DNA of 41,475 bases from Clostridiales bacterium (GCA_023663185.1 JAMPHY010000024.1:1-41475), one strand, 5' to 3'; counted from the stretch's first letter, positions 1 through 9,318 are shown. The notes: a model not told the origin generated them from the sequence alone. Translations and numbers: made by a program.

Positions 1-94
1 GAATAATTCTCTCTGAATTTTCAGGGTTGCATTACTGTTTATTTGTCAAGGTTCTATATGCGCCGAATTTCTATGAATTTCAGCAACAAAAATG

Positions 95-123
95 AGTATA
101 TCACCATAAAATTATGTTGTCAA
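95..123 (-). promoter_or_regulatory. Sigma-A type promoter reading out of the left edge
   Basis: On the minus strand a -35 TTGACA (118-123) and a -10 TATACT (95-100) are separated by exactly 17 bp. Both hexamers are near consensus. The promoter points left and would drive a gene outside the window. It lies beyond the end of the lipoprotein gene, so it starts a separate unit. Confidence 0.6.
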
Positions 124-182
124 CATTATTTTTAAAAAAGAAAAAATATTTTAAAGGGACCAAAAAATCACCTTTCAAACGC

Positions 183-911
183 CTATTGAAGCGATAGTTT
201 AACACTGTCCGAGTCACTTCGTAAGGTTAAAGAAATAGTCTCTACGTATGTGCCCTCCGGAACTTCAATAATTGCTACAAGCTCAGTTGAAGCCCCTGCG
301 CCTAAAACGCCTCTATATTTCTGCAAGTCGTTTAAAAGCATAGTTGTCAAAGCGCTTTTTGACTCTTCATCATTGACAGATATTCTGGTCTTAATTCCGT
401 AATTCGTCATATCCAAGTCTATATCGGAACCGCTTATATTATTTGCCTGAAATTTCAACACCAGAAGTTGAGTTCCGGGTGAAGCGGGAAGCGCAAAATA
501 GAGCTCAGTGCTTTCCTGCGACATATCAGGGTATTCCGATTTAAGTTCATAACCCGTATACTGAAAAGCGACTCCCTCTATTCCATAAAATTCCTCTATC
601 GTTGAAGCCTGTTGTTCACTTACGTCCACAACTTCGGCATTTGAACCGGAAACAATATTGTCTTCCTCCGGAACATTTTCTTCCTCCGGCATAATAACCG
701 GCTCTTCCTGTTCAGGCTCGACCTGCTCTTCTTCATAGTCTGCCAAATCAACCAAGCGGTCATTATGATATTTATCATATTTTAACAACAGCTCAACCGC
801 ATACTCCGTAATTATATCGCTTTCATCCTGCGTTAGCTCAATCATTTCACCACAGCCTGTCAGCATAATTGAAATACCGATACCACATAATAAAACACTT
901 AACTTCTTCAC
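183..911 (-). CDS. Lipoprotein, DUF4352/DUF5067-like
   Basis: A 242-residue exported lipoprotein of unknown role. The N-terminus has a short basic stretch, a hydrophobic segment and a lipobox LTGC with the modified Cys near residue 20. Residues about 60-90 form an acidic, Pro/Glu-rich linker. The C-terminal half (about 105-242) is beta-rich with a pattern reminiscent of the DUF4352/DUF5067 immunoglobulin-like extracellular domains; this assignment is from general appearance only. The start is GTG at 911, with a GGGAG-type site about 12 nt upstream. It stands alone between a leftward promoter and an XRE gene. It is likely anchored on the outer face of the membrane. The lipoprotein call is firm, the domain call tentative. 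Confidence 0.75.
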   Translation of the reverse strand: MKKLSVLLCGIGISIMLTGCGEMIELTQDESDIITEYAVELLLKYDKYHNDRLVDLADYEEEQVEPEQEEPVIMPEEENVPEEDNIVSGSNAEVVDVSEQQASTIEEFYGIEGVAFQYTGYELKSEYPDMSQESTELYFALPASPGTQLLVLKFQANNISGSDIDLDMTNYGIKTRISVNDEESKSALTTMLLNDLQKYRGVLGAGASTELVAIIEVPEGTYVETISLTLRSDSDSVKLSLQ

Positions 912-1031
912 TGAAACATCATTCTCCCATTATCATATTTATATATCTTCTATGAAAAAGCCCATATCTGCGGACATTTCCATTTACATATATACCGTAC
1001 TGCTTATTACTACATTGTACATTATACCCCA

Positions 1032-2066
1032 TTATTTGACTTCTGACAAATTATTTCTCAAAATATTATGCCTGTTCAAGTTCAAACCTAAATCCATTTT
1101 CTCTTCTTTCCAGATACCGCCTATGCCTTTCCCTACCTTCTTGTCATGCCAGAAGATAGAATCCGTAAAAACTTCCTTTTGGCAGCTTTCCTTATATAGT
1201 CTGATATGCCCCGCCGCTTTTTCCATGCTCTCCTGCGCTTTTTCCTTTTCGCCCAGCTCCGTATAGAGTTTAGCCATACACGCACAATCCTGTGCCGCTC
1301 TATTATGATAACACCCCATCTTTCCATCATAAAAGAACAGTTCCCTAAGTTTAACTCCCGCGCGACATGCTATGAGACGTTCTTCTGTGGAGTACTCTTT
1401 AGAGTAGGATATTTTCTGCAATCTGTTCCAGATATAGAATAAGCATAACTCCAAATTACTATCTTTAAGGCTCTCCAGCTCTTCCCCTTTCAGAATATGC
1501 TCTAAAAGCAGATTTCTGCAGACCGGCATATCCGGCAGACTGTCCGCAATTTTCTTAGCCTTTTCTATATCTATCTCACAGTAAATCAGACATAAAAGAT
1601 GTTTAGCGCGATATATCTGTCTGCTGTCTCCTGCTTCGGATATAATTCTATTTCCATAAAATATGGCGCTTTCTATCCTATCCTTATAAGCTTCTTCTTT
1701 TCTCATCTTATATATACAGCTTACATACTCTAACAGAATATCATAATTTCTCGGATAGAGATTGACTCCCTGCGTTAGTTTTTCGAGAGCAGCGTCTATG
1801 TCTCCCCGTCCTTTTTGCTCCATCACTTCTCTTAAAATCCGTGTCTCGTCCTTTGTAACCTCCGGCTCTCCATATAAAAGATAATCCACTGTGACGCCGA
1901 AATAAGAGGCAAGTCCTGAGAGCATCGTAATATCCGGCAGATTGACTCCTGCTTCCCATTTGCTGACAGCCTGCGCCGTCACGCCGATATGCTCCGCTAA
2001 TCTCTCCTGCGTCACATTATTCCTTCCCCTTAGTTCCTTTATTACCTTTCCGACTTGAATTTCCAT
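1032..2066 (-). CDS. XRE-family regulator with helical repeat C-terminus
   Basis: A 344-residue cytoplasmic regulator. Residues about 5-62 are a classic Cro/CI-type helix-turn-helix (TQERLAEHIGVTAQAVSKWE). The rest is alpha-helical and tetratricopeptide-like, a layout found in many Firmicutes regulators where the C-terminal repeats sense a partner or peptide. The ATG at 2066 is preceded by GGAGGCGG at a good distance. No target gene is evident. The neighbours are a lipoprotein downstream and a two-component system upstream, all on the same strand but separated by 120-180 bp. The DNA-binding role is clear; the signal is unknown. Confidence 0.8.
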   Translation of the reverse strand: MEIQVGKVIKELRGRNNVTQERLAEHIGVTAQAVSKWEAGVNLPDITMLSGLASYFGVTVDYLLYGEPEVTKDETRILREVMEQKGRGDIDAALEKLTQGVNLYPRNYDILLEYVSCIYKMRKEEAYKDRIESAIFYGNRIISEAGDSRQIYRAKHLLCLIYCEIDIEKAKKIADSLPDMPVCRNLLLEHILKGEELESLKDSNLELCLFYIWNRLQKISYSKEYSTEERLIACRAGVKLRELFFYDGKMGCYHNRAAQDCACMAKLYTELGEKEKAQESMEKAAGHIRLYKESCQKEVFTDSIFWHDKKVGKGIGGIWKEEKMDLGLNLNRHNILRNNLSEVK

Positions 2067-2198
2067 AGTTTTCCGCCTCCATGCTTTTTATTTCCACAAA
2101 CAATAAGCCAAGTAGCCACTTGCAGATATCTGACTCTCTGTATTATATCCGATTATAAAAAGCATTTCCATGTATCAGTCGTCAAGCCGGACTTAACT

Positions 2199-2233
2199 GA
2201 TAACAGCTTAGCCGCCGCACAAGAACTGTTATC
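2199..2233. repeat. 8-bp inverted repeat downstream of the kinase gene
   Basis: GATAACAG (2199-2206) and CTGTTATC (2226-2233) form a perfect 8-bp stem with a 19-nt loop, just past the histidine kinase stop. There is no T-run, so it may be a processing or weak termination site, or an operator for the XRE gene. It is the only structure seen in the 2067-2249 gap. Confidence 0.3.
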
Positions 2234-2249
2234 TTAACTACGCCTCTTT

Positions 2250-3719
2250 TTATGCCTGTTCAAGCTCGAACCAAAATTCCACCCCGTTGTCATAATTTAT
2301 GACTCCGTATGGCTTATTCATGGACTCCATTATTGCCTTCACTATTGATAAGCCGATTCCGCTTCCACCATATTCCCTTGTTCTTGCCTTATCGACTTTA
2401 TAGAACTTCTCCCACAGATGTGAAAGGCTCTCTTCCGGTATCGGTTCGCCGGTATTAAATACCGACACCCTCACATTGCTTTCCGACTTTCTTATCCTGA
2501 CGTCGATGATTTTCTCATTTCCTGCATAGTTGATGGCGTTGCTGAAATAGTTCATAAAAACTTCTTCTGTTTTAAATTCGTCCGCCCATACATAAATAGG
2601 CTCATATTCTTCCATGCGTACCGAGATATCTTTCTGCTTCGCTAATATTTCCGAGGACTGTATATAGTTTCTGATTAACGAGGCTATGTCAAAACGCTCC
2701 ATCGTAACCGTGTCGTTGCCTGCTTCCAACTGATTAAGTGAGAGGAGTTTCTTTACCATGACATTCATTTTAACGGCTTCGTCCATAATTACATCACAGT
2801 AAAACTCCCTGCTTTCTTCATCGTCGCTGATACCCTCTTTGAGTCCTTCCGCATATCCCTGAATAAGCGCAATCGGAGTCTTTAGTTCATGCGATACATT
2901 GGAAAGAAATTCCTTACGCATTTCGTCTATTTCAATTTTTTTCTCTATATCTCTTTGCAGTTCATTATTAGCGCTTTTTAATTCCGAAATCGTCTTCTCA
3001 AGGGTATAAGACAGTTCATTGATATTATTTCCCAATAAAGCGATTTCCGTTTTGTCCCTGCCGCTGTATTTCGCGTCAAAATCCAAATTAATCATGCGCT
3101 CAGATATCTTTGTCAGCTCCATTATCGGCTTCGTTATCCTGCCCGATATAATCAAGCCGATGATAACGCTCACAAAAGTGCCAACAATGCCGACGTAGGC
3201 GAGAAATTTATTCGCCAGCTTTACGCTTTCTTCTATACTTTCCATAGGCGTCTGAAACAGGAAAAGGTTGCCGTTATCCAAAACGCCCCACATCTCCACA
3301 TATTCGGTATTAGTTCTATCATCAAGGATAATACTTATCGAATAGCTCTCCTCCTCGTCCAATACGTCCGCATTTTGTGTAATTCCCTGTTCAAACAGGT
3401 TATTTAAAAGACGTTTGCTCAATATCATATAATCATTGCTTGAAGTTTTCAAAGTCTGGGTTTCTGCGTCCAATATAATAAAGATGATATTGTATCTGCC
3501 GCATATTTTCTGAAACTCTATATCAAACTCCTCAGTAGATATCGTCCCCTTGTTAGATGCGGTATTTATATAGGTATAAGCATTCATAAGGACGTTTTGC
3601 TTGTTTTTTATATAATACTTTTCTAAAAAAGTATTATTTATAAACCAGCACAACGCTATCGTTCCTATTATCAGAAGACAAAAAACGCCCGCAAATTGTT
3701 TCCTAATGGAATACTTCAT
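2250..3719 (-). CDS. Sensor histidine kinase, HAMP-HisKA-HATPase
   Basis: A 489-residue membrane sensor kinase. It has a first membrane segment (about 10-28), an extracellular sensor region (about 30-170), a second membrane segment (about 173-192), a HAMP linker, and a coiled dimerisation domain. The phospho-acceptor is His277 in NVSHELKTP. An ATPase domain follows with an N-box (NYFSNAINYAG) and a G2 box (GGSGIGLSIVKAI). It sits 38 bp downstream of its response regulator on the same strand, so the pair is almost certainly co-transcribed and cognate. The overall plan resembles VanS/ResE-type kinases. The stimulus cannot be read from the sequence. Confidence 0.93.
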   Translation of the reverse strand: MKYSIRKQFAGVFCLLIIGTIALCWFINNTFLEKYYIKNKQNVLMNAYTYINTASNKGTISTEEFDIEFQKICGRYNIIFIILDAETQTLKTSSNDYMILSKRLLNNLFEQGITQNADVLDEEESYSISIILDDRTNTEYVEMWGVLDNGNLFLFQTPMESIEESVKLANKFLAYVGIVGTFVSVIIGLIISGRITKPIMELTKISERMINLDFDAKYSGRDKTEIALLGNNINELSYTLEKTISELKSANNELQRDIEKKIEIDEMRKEFLSNVSHELKTPIALIQGYAEGLKEGISDDEESREFYCDVIMDEAVKMNVMVKKLLSLNQLEAGNDTVTMERFDIASLIRNYIQSSEILAKQKDISVRMEEYEPIYVWADEFKTEEVFMNYFSNAINYAGNEKIIDVRIRKSESNVRVSVFNTGEPIPEESLSHLWEKFYKVDKARTREYGGSGIGLSIVKAIMESMNKPYGVINYDNGVEFWFELEQA

Positions 3720-3757
3720 TATTAAAACACTGTCCTTTCTTTTCGATGGACTTATCT

Positions 3758-4426
3758 TTATTCCGCTTCAAATTTATATCCCATGCCCCAGATAGTCTTT
3801 ATCATATCTCCTTTATCACCCATTTTGCTGCGCAGCTTCTTTACATGGGTGTCAATAGTTCTTGCGTCTCCGAAATAATCATAATTCCATACACTGTTGA
3901 GAATTTTCTCCCTTGAGAGCGCCAAGCCCTTATTTTCCATGAAAAAAGCAAGCAGTTCAAATTCCTTATAGCTTAATTCTATCTGCGCCCCATCTATCGT
4001 CACACTATGCGCCGCTTTATTTATGGTTATTCCTCCTGCTTCCAGAATGTCATTCTGGCTCGCTTGGTTCGTGCGTCTAAGAATCGCTTCTACCCTCGCT
4101 ACCAGAATCTTAGGACTGAACGGCTTGGATATATATTCGTCTACGCCGAGTTCAAAGCCTAACAGCTCGTCCCTTTCATCTGATTTGGCGGTCAGCATGA
4201 TAATCGGTACTTTGGAATACGCACGGATTTCCTTACAAACCTGATATCCGTCCATCTTAGGCATCATTACGTCCAAAATAACCAGTTCGATATCATTATG
4301 CTCAAAAAAGACGTCCAACGCTTTACTGCCGTCCTCCGCCTCAAGCACCTCATAATTGCTTTTTATAAGAAAATCCTTCACCAGTTTCCGCATACGGCTT
4401 TCATCATCTACTACCAATATTTTCAT
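3758..4426 (-). CDS. OmpR/PhoB-family response regulator
   Basis: A 222-residue two-domain regulator. The receiver domain (1-118) has the acidic pair Asp7/Asp8, the phosphorylated Asp52 (LVILDVMMP), the switch Thr (IIMLTAK) and the conserved Lys101 (ISKPF). The C-terminal winged helix (about 128-220) has the typical LSYKEFELLAFFMEN and RTIDTHVKKLRSKMG segments. It is first of a two-gene unit with the histidine kinase just downstream. The start ATG at 4426 has AAAGGAG upstream at a slightly long spacing. Targets are unknown; the ABC loci further along are candidates only by analogy. Confidence 0.95.
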   Translation of the reverse strand: MKILVVDDESRMRKLVKDFLIKSNYEVLEAEDGSKALDVFFEHNDIELVILDVMMPKMDGYQVCKEIRAYSKVPIIMLTAKSDERDELLGFELGVDEYISKPFSPKILVARVEAILRRTNQASQNDILEAGGITINKAAHSVTIDGAQIELSYKEFELLAFFMENKGLALSREKILNSVWNYDYFGDARTIDTHVKKLRSKMGDKGDMIKTIWGMGYKFEAE

Positions 4427-4459
4427 TTCGGACTAATACTCCTTTCATATCTATGGCTG

Positions 4460-5005
4460 CTAATTATTACGCTGTGCTTCACGCAGCGCGTTCTCTCTTT
4501 CCGTCAGTTCCTGCTCCCATGAAGAATACTCGTTTACAATCTCATTCCGATAATTAATTATATTAGGTGAATCGCTGTTAAGACAGATGGCAAACATGCC
4601 GATTATTACCAGTACCATAAGAAAATTTATAATGAGCGAGGTAATAAATCTGCCCCTATATTCAACTACGGGCTTTCTTGCCGCTATACTGCGTCTGATT
4701 GCACGGTTAGCCGCGGTCATATTGGTGAATGTCATATTTAAAGGAATCGGTCTGATATTTTCTTCCGGTATGCCGCACCGCTTAAGACGCTCCTGCATTT
4801 CTATCAGATAAGAATAACCTATCGGCGTCTGGAATATACCGGTATCCAACGCCTTATGGTATAAAAGCAGAACGCTCTGCGGCTTTTTATAGTCAAGATT
4901 ATCTTCCAGATTTTTTACTCTTTTAGCATCAAGCCTTGCCGTTTCCGCGTCCGCTATTGTGGCGAATTTGTAACCTTCTACGACCAAATCATCATTTGCT
5001 TCCAT
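4460..5005 (-). CDS. Hypothetical single-pass membrane protein
   Basis: A 181-residue protein I do not recognise. Residues 1-110 are soluble and mixed alpha/beta. One strong membrane segment lies at about 122-142 (LIINFLMVLVIIGMFAICL). The tail is short, charged and coiled-coil-like, ending in ELTERENALREAQRNN. It lies 33 bp upstream of the response regulator on the same strand, so it may be co-transcribed with the two-component system and could modulate it. AAGGAG lies about 14 nt before the ATG at 5005. Function unknown. Confidence 0.65.
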   Translation of the reverse strand: MEANDDLVVEGYKFATIADAETARLDAKRVKNLEDNLDYKKPQSVLLLYHKALDTGIFQTPIGYSYLIEMQERLKRCGIPEENIRPIPLNMTFTNMTAANRAIRRSIAARKPVVEYRGRFITSLIINFLMVLVIIGMFAICLNSDSPNIINYRNEIVNEYSSWEQELTERENALREAQRNN

Positions 5006-5096
5006 ATTTAATGACTCTACTCCTTCCTCGCCTTTTCAGGCTATCCTTCACCAATTTTACCAAGATTTCACCTTTATTGCAACAGTACATACATAA

Positions 5097-5237
5097 AGGC
5101 ACATGGACACATATGGTTCCCTTTGCGGTCCTTGAAAAACGCCGGTACTTAGCGAGGTATTTTCGAGCTTAGTACCGCTGCGATTTTTCATGGAACGAGA
5201 GTGTGCCTCAAAGGGAACCATATGTGTCCATGTGCCT
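5097..5237. repeat. 141-bp palindromic MITE-like element
   Basis: Perfect 29-bp terminal inverted repeats, 5097-5125 (begins AGGCACATGGACACATATGG) and 5209-5237, enclose an 83-bp core. The core is itself largely palindromic: GGTACTTAGC and GCTTAGTACC, and TCCTTGAAAAA with ATTTTTCATGGA. The whole unit can fold into one long hairpin. It lies 12 bp beyond the secDF stop codon. No T-run follows either arm and no clear target-site duplication is visible. It resembles a non-autonomous miniature transposable element or a REP-like palindrome. Short reading frames through it are artefacts of the repeat. Confidence 0.8.
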
Positions 5238-5249
5238 AAAAACTTATTG

Positions 5250-7517
5250 CTATTTCTCTGCCTTCTTACCCACTTTAGTGCGAAGCAGAAGCCAGAATGT
5301 TCCTGCAAGGCAGATTGAAGAATATGTGCCGCATATAATACCAGCCATCAACGGAAGCGCAAACTCCCTGATTGACGAAACGCCAAATACTTCCAGAGCC
5401 GCTACCATGAAGAAGGTTGTAATCGAGGTAAATACACTTCTTGACAAAGTCTGTGAAATACTCTTATTAACCACGTTATCAAGGGTTTCTTTCCTCCCCA
5501 TATCCCGCATATTCTCACGGATACGGTCAAATATAACGATTGTCGCATTGATTGAATATCCTACTATCGTCAGCATACATGCAATAAATGTGTTACCTAC
5601 CGATACCCTTGCAATCGCATAGAAGGCAAGCACTACCAGCACGTCATGCACAAGCGCGATAACGGCGCTAGCGCCGAAGCGTATATCTTTAAAGCGGAAC
5701 CATATATATACAAGCATACACAGTGTCGCTATAACTATTGCAACAATCGCGTCCATCTTCATCTCAGAGCTTACGGTCGCGCTTATCGTTTCGGCTGTAA
5801 TGGAAGATTCGTCCACGCCGAAATTGCTTGTCATTACATTGGCAAATGATTCTCTTTCAGTCACGTTCAAAGTTCTTGTTTTAATAATAATCTGATTGGA
5901 GCCTGCTACTTTTGTTACCTGTACATTGCCGTCGCCCGTAATTTCTTCTATGGACGGAACAATCTTAGCGTCAATGTCTTCAATCGACATATCTTCGTTC
6001 AGTGTCAACGTGGTGGAAGTACCGCCTACAAATTCCAGACTGTAATTTAACGCCGAGCCTTTAGAGGAAGCATTAACGCCCATAACTACGAAGCCTGCGA
6101 TTATCACCACCGCTGAAAGTGCAAAGAATACTGTTTTCTTGGAAAGTATGTTAAGCACCTTTCTCTCTTTAGCCACTCCATAGGCTTTAGGGCTCTGAAC
6201 TCCAATCGCATATAATGCGTTCAAAAGGAATTTCGTTATCACTAATGCGGTAAACATGGAAAGACCAATACCAATCGCCAAAGTTAGCGCAAATCCTCTT
6301 ATGCTTCCTGTTCCTTTTGTTCCCAGAACGACAGCCGCTATCAAAGTCGTTATATTACCGTCAAGAATTGCCGACAGCGCCTTAGAGAAACCAATCTTAA
6401 CTGCGGATTGGACAGTCTTGCCGGTGGCAAGTTCTTCCCTGATACGCGCGAAAATAATTACATTGGCGTCAACCGCCATACCGATTGAAAGAATGATACC
6501 TGCGATACCCGGAAGGGTAAGCGTTATATCAAATGCGTAAAGCAGAATAATCATCAAAGTAGTATACAGGCAGAGCGCAAGGCTTGCCGCAATACCCGGA
6601 ACATAATAAACCGCAATCATGAATACGACAACGAGCACAAAACCAACCGCAGCCGCAATCAGACTGCTCTCTATCGCATCACTTCCAAGCTGCGCCCCTA
6701 CTACGTTGGAGCGGAGTTCCTCTAATTCCAGTTTCAGACCGCCGATACGAATGGTAGAAGCAAGCTTCTGTGCTTCTTCAAAGCTATGCTGCCCTGTAAT
6801 TATCGCATTACCATCGGTAATAGCCGCCTGCACATTCGGCACAGTTACAAATTCACCGTCATAATAAATCGCTATTGACTCGCCTGATGCAAACGCCTTA
6901 GCCGTCGCGTCCGCGAAGGCTTTAGTTCCCGCTTCCGTAAGCGTAAGCTGTACGACATACTGTGCGTTCTGCATATCGTCGCGCTGCGAAGCTGCCGAAG
7001 CCTGCGCCACGTCCGTACCCGTTATGACGATAGAGCCGTCCGCCTGCAGCTCGTCCAATGTCTTATTAAGCATATATTGTGTGAAAATACTGCCGTTTTC
7101 ATCTATTCCGTAGCCTACCGGACTATAATTCTCATTGCCTTCGCTGTCTGTCTGCGCGATAAAGTACAAAGAGCCCGGTCTGCCAAGTTCCTGTAAGATG
7201 GCGTTTGCATCAGAAACGCCGGGAATCTCAATATTGATTCTGTCGTCGCCCTCCTGATACACCTGCGCTTCTGTACTGTAGTTTTCAACACGCTGCTGTA
7301 ACTTATAAATTGTGTCGCTCATGTCCTCTTTATCAGGTTTCTCATCTCCTACCACCTGATATGTGATGCTGACGCCTCCTGCAAGGTCAAGCCCTAATTT
7401 AATACTCGAAGCAGAACCCGATTTATCCTCGCCTGCGCCAAACACCGCCGTATACGCTGTGACGGCGAGAACCAGTATAAATATCAACAGACCTATTATT
7501 GCTTTGTTCTTTTTCAT
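5250..7517 (-). CDS. secDF: Protein translocase subunit SecDF (fused)
   Basis: A 755-residue fusion of SecD and SecF, the RND-type membrane partner of SecYEG that uses the proton gradient to help pull secreted proteins across the membrane. The SecD half (about 1-430) has the N-terminal anchor, the GLDLAGGVSITYQV motif, the periplasmic-type domain, and the TM cluster with GMAVDANVIIFARIREEL. The SecF half (about 455-755) has LEFVGGTS and GYSINATIVIFDRIREN. Fusion in one chain is known in several Firmicutes. The start MKKNKAIIG is well placed. It is a single gene, with scfB upstream and a palindromic element at its 3' end. Confidence 0.96.
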   Translation of the reverse strand: MKKNKAIIGLLIFILVLAVTAYTAVFGAGEDKSGSASSIKLGLDLAGGVSITYQVVGDEKPDKEDMSDTIYKLQQRVENYSTEAQVYQEGDDRINIEIPGVSDANAILQELGRPGSLYFIAQTDSEGNENYSPVGYGIDENGSIFTQYMLNKTLDELQADGSIVITGTDVAQASAASQRDDMQNAQYVVQLTLTEAGTKAFADATAKAFASGESIAIYYDGEFVTVPNVQAAITDGNAIITGQHSFEEAQKLASTIRIGGLKLELEELRSNVVGAQLGSDAIESSLIAAAVGFVLVVVFMIAVYYVPGIAASLALCLYTTLMIILLYAFDITLTLPGIAGIILSIGMAVDANVIIFARIREELATGKTVQSAVKIGFSKALSAILDGNITTLIAAVVLGTKGTGSIRGFALTLAIGIGLSMFTALVITKFLLNALYAIGVQSPKAYGVAKERKVLNILSKKTVFFALSAVVIIAGFVVMGVNASSKGSALNYSLEFVGGTSTTLTLNEDMSIEDIDAKIVPSIEEITGDGNVQVTKVAGSNQIIIKTRTLNVTERESFANVMTSNFGVDESSITAETISATVSSEMKMDAIVAIVIATLCMLVYIWFRFKDIRFGASAVIALVHDVLVVLAFYAIARVSVGNTFIACMLTIVGYSINATIVIFDRIRENMRDMGRKETLDNVVNKSISQTLSRSVFTSITTFFMVAALEVFGVSSIREFALPLMAGIICGTYSSICLAGTFWLLLRTKVGKKAEK

Positions 7518-7576
7518 TTTTAAACCCCTTTCCCGTATATCATAAACATTCCTTTTATATGTCTTTTCTTATTATG

Positions 7577-9007
7577 TCACTCCACACTATCTTCCTGCGC
7601 CATAGCCGCTTTTATCATAATCGCGCATTCAACGCGCTTCCTTTGCAGTTCACAACCTATATCGTATGCGTCGTTTATATTGCCGTAGAACTGATATGAA
7701 TTAGCTGCGCAGCCGCCGCTGCAATAAAACTTGGCAAAACAGTCTTTACATTTTTCTTTTGTGTATACATTGCAGTTTTTAAAACTGTCCCGTATATCAG
7801 GGCGGGTAATACCCTCGTCCACGTTCCCCATGAGAAAATCTTCATTCCCCACAAATTGATGGCAGGGATATAAGTCTCCCCACGGCGTCACGGCAAGATA
7901 TTCATCTCCCGAACCGCAGCCCGAAAGTCTCTTTGCCACACATGGACCACCTTCTAAATCTATCATAAAATGAAAGAAATTGAAACCTTTTCCCTCTTTT
8001 TTTCTTTTTAAATATTCTAAGGCAAGCTTATCGTACTCTTTAAGAAGCTTCGGAACATCTTCTTCCCTTAAGGAATAATCATCTTCCGGTCCCGCCACTA
8101 CGGGCTCTACGGAAATCTGCTCAAATCCCAAATCGGCAAGATGTTTGACGTCTTCTGAAAAATCAAGGTTGTTCCGCGTATATGTCCCGCGCACATAATA
8201 ATTCATCTGATTTCTGCTATCCGCCACATGCTTAAACTTCGGTACGATTTCATCATAGCTTCCCTGTCCGCCCCGGTGCTGCCGCATCATGTCATTGATT
8301 TCTTTACGTCCGTCGATACTCAAAACTATGTTGCCCATTTCCTTATTGGCAAACTCTAAGATTTCATCATTAAGCAGAATACCGTTAGTCGTCAGCGTAA
8401 AGCGGAACTTTTTATTATGCTCCTTCTCAATGCTCCTGCCGTATTCTACTAACGCCATTACGACGTCCCAGTTAAGCAACGGTTCGCCGCCGAAAAAGTC
8501 CACTTCCAGATTCACTCTGTTACCTGAATTGGCAACCAGGAAATCAAGTGCCTTCTTCCCAACCTCAAGACTCATCAATGCGCGCTTGCCGTGGTATTCC
8601 CCTTCTTTAGCGAAACAATATTTACAGGTAAGATTACAATCGTGGGCGATATGCAGGCATAACGCCTTAACTACGGTTTCCCGCTTACCCATATCGGAAA
8701 TGTACTTCTCATATATATCTTGTGTAAAAAGCATTCCTGCGTCTTTTAATTCCAGTATTTCGTCGATTGCTTCGGCAAGCTGTGTTTTTAAGTCTGCCGT
8801 TTCTTTATCCGATAACTTTTTATCCATAGCGGATATCTGTTTTTCAATGACCTTGTTTGATAATTCATTCCTGTCTGTCACATTTTCTGTAAGAAGCCGC
8901 TCAATGATTGGGATAATATCATATACTATATCGTCCACCACATGCACGCTTCCGCTGTTGACGTCAAGAACAATATTACAGCCATTATTCTTATATTGAT
9001 GTATCAC
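7577..9007 (-). CDS. scfB: SCIFF peptide maturase, radical SAM/SPASM
   Basis: A 476-residue radical SAM enzyme that forms thioether bonds in the SCIFF peptide encoded just upstream. The N-terminal region resembles a RiPP-recognition domain. The radical SAM cluster motif is CNLTCKYC (Cys124, Cys128, Cys131). The C-terminal SPASM region has paired clusters with CGSGDEYLAVTPWGDLYPC and CKDCFAKFYCSGGC. I chose the GTG at 9007, because AAGGAG lies 8 nt before it and homologues of this family begin (V/M)IHQYKNNG; the frame stays open 15 codons further upstream. Together with the 47-aa cysteine-rich peptide this is the standard SCIFF pair of Clostridia. Confidence 0.95.
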   Translation of the reverse strand: MIHQYKNNGCNIVLDVNSGSVHVVDDIVYDIIPIIERLLTENVTDRNELSNKVIEKQISAMDKKLSDKETADLKTQLAEAIDEILELKDAGMLFTQDIYEKYISDMGKRETVVKALCLHIAHDCNLTCKYCFAKEGEYHGKRALMSLEVGKKALDFLVANSGNRVNLEVDFFGGEPLLNWDVVMALVEYGRSIEKEHNKKFRFTLTTNGILLNDEILEFANKEMGNIVLSIDGRKEINDMMRQHRGGQGSYDEIVPKFKHVADSRNQMNYYVRGTYTRNNLDFSEDVKHLADLGFEQISVEPVVAGPEDDYSLREEDVPKLLKEYDKLALEYLKRKKEGKGFNFFHFMIDLEGGPCVAKRLSGCGSGDEYLAVTPWGDLYPCHQFVGNEDFLMGNVDEGITRPDIRDSFKNCNVYTKEKCKDCFAKFYCSGGCAANSYQFYGNINDAYDIGCELQRKRVECAIMIKAAMAQEDSVE

Positions 9008-9080
9008 AAAAAAGCTCTCCTTTTTGAACGCACAATAAGCAGCGATTTGCACCGCTGCTTATAAAGACTTCATTTTCTGC

Positions 9081-9224
9081 TTATTTAGCATGCTCGCAGC
9101 TCTGGTTGCCAACCGTGCACGACGTCTTGCAAGCTGACTGGCATGATGTCTGGCACTCGCCGCAGCCGCCCTTTTTCATTGATTCTTTTAAATCTCTTGT
9201 GTTTAATGTCTTAATGTGTTTCAT
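9081..9224 (-). CDS. scfA: SCIFF six-cysteine ribosomal peptide precursor
   Basis: A 47-residue precursor peptide. It has a conserved leader (MKHIKTLNTRDLKESMKKGG) followed by a core with six cysteines at residues 21, 24, 28, 32, 36 and 43. This is the 'six cysteines in forty-five residues' pattern, very widespread in Clostridia. It is the substrate of the radical SAM maturase 74 bp downstream, which installs Cys-Thr type thioether links. The start at 9224 is chosen because AAAGGAAC precedes it; an upstream in-frame ATG at 9263 lacks support. The final role of the peptide is unknown in the family. Confidence 0.95.
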   Translation of the reverse strand: MKHIKTLNTRDLKESMKKGGCGECQTSCQSACKTSCTVGNQSCEHAK

Positions 9225-9278
9225 AATATCTAATGTTCCTTTCTTTGTAAAATACAGAACCATATCATAACTTTAAGT

Positions 9279-9307
9279 AGTATATCACATATTTTTCAGT
9301 ATGAAAA
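9279..9307 (-). promoter_or_regulatory. Likely promoter of scfA-scfB
   Basis: Minus-strand -10 TATACT (9279-9284) with a weak -35 TTTTCA (9302-9307) at 17-bp spacing. It lies 55 bp upstream of the scfA start and just past the stop of the preceding gene. Confidence 0.45.
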
Positions 9308-9318
9308 GTATTTTTTTG

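Noticed and set aside
140-182. Possible terminator after the lipoprotein gene
   Set aside because: AAAGG and CCTTT are present with a T-rich tail, but the stem is only five weak pairs with a large loop.
5057-5308. 83-residue minus-strand frame
   Set aside because: It reads through the inverted repeat element and the secDF end; it has no ribosome site and the composition of a repeat artefact.
8289-8999. 236-residue plus-strand frame
   Set aside because: Antisense to scfB, Ser/Leu-rich, without motif or start signal.
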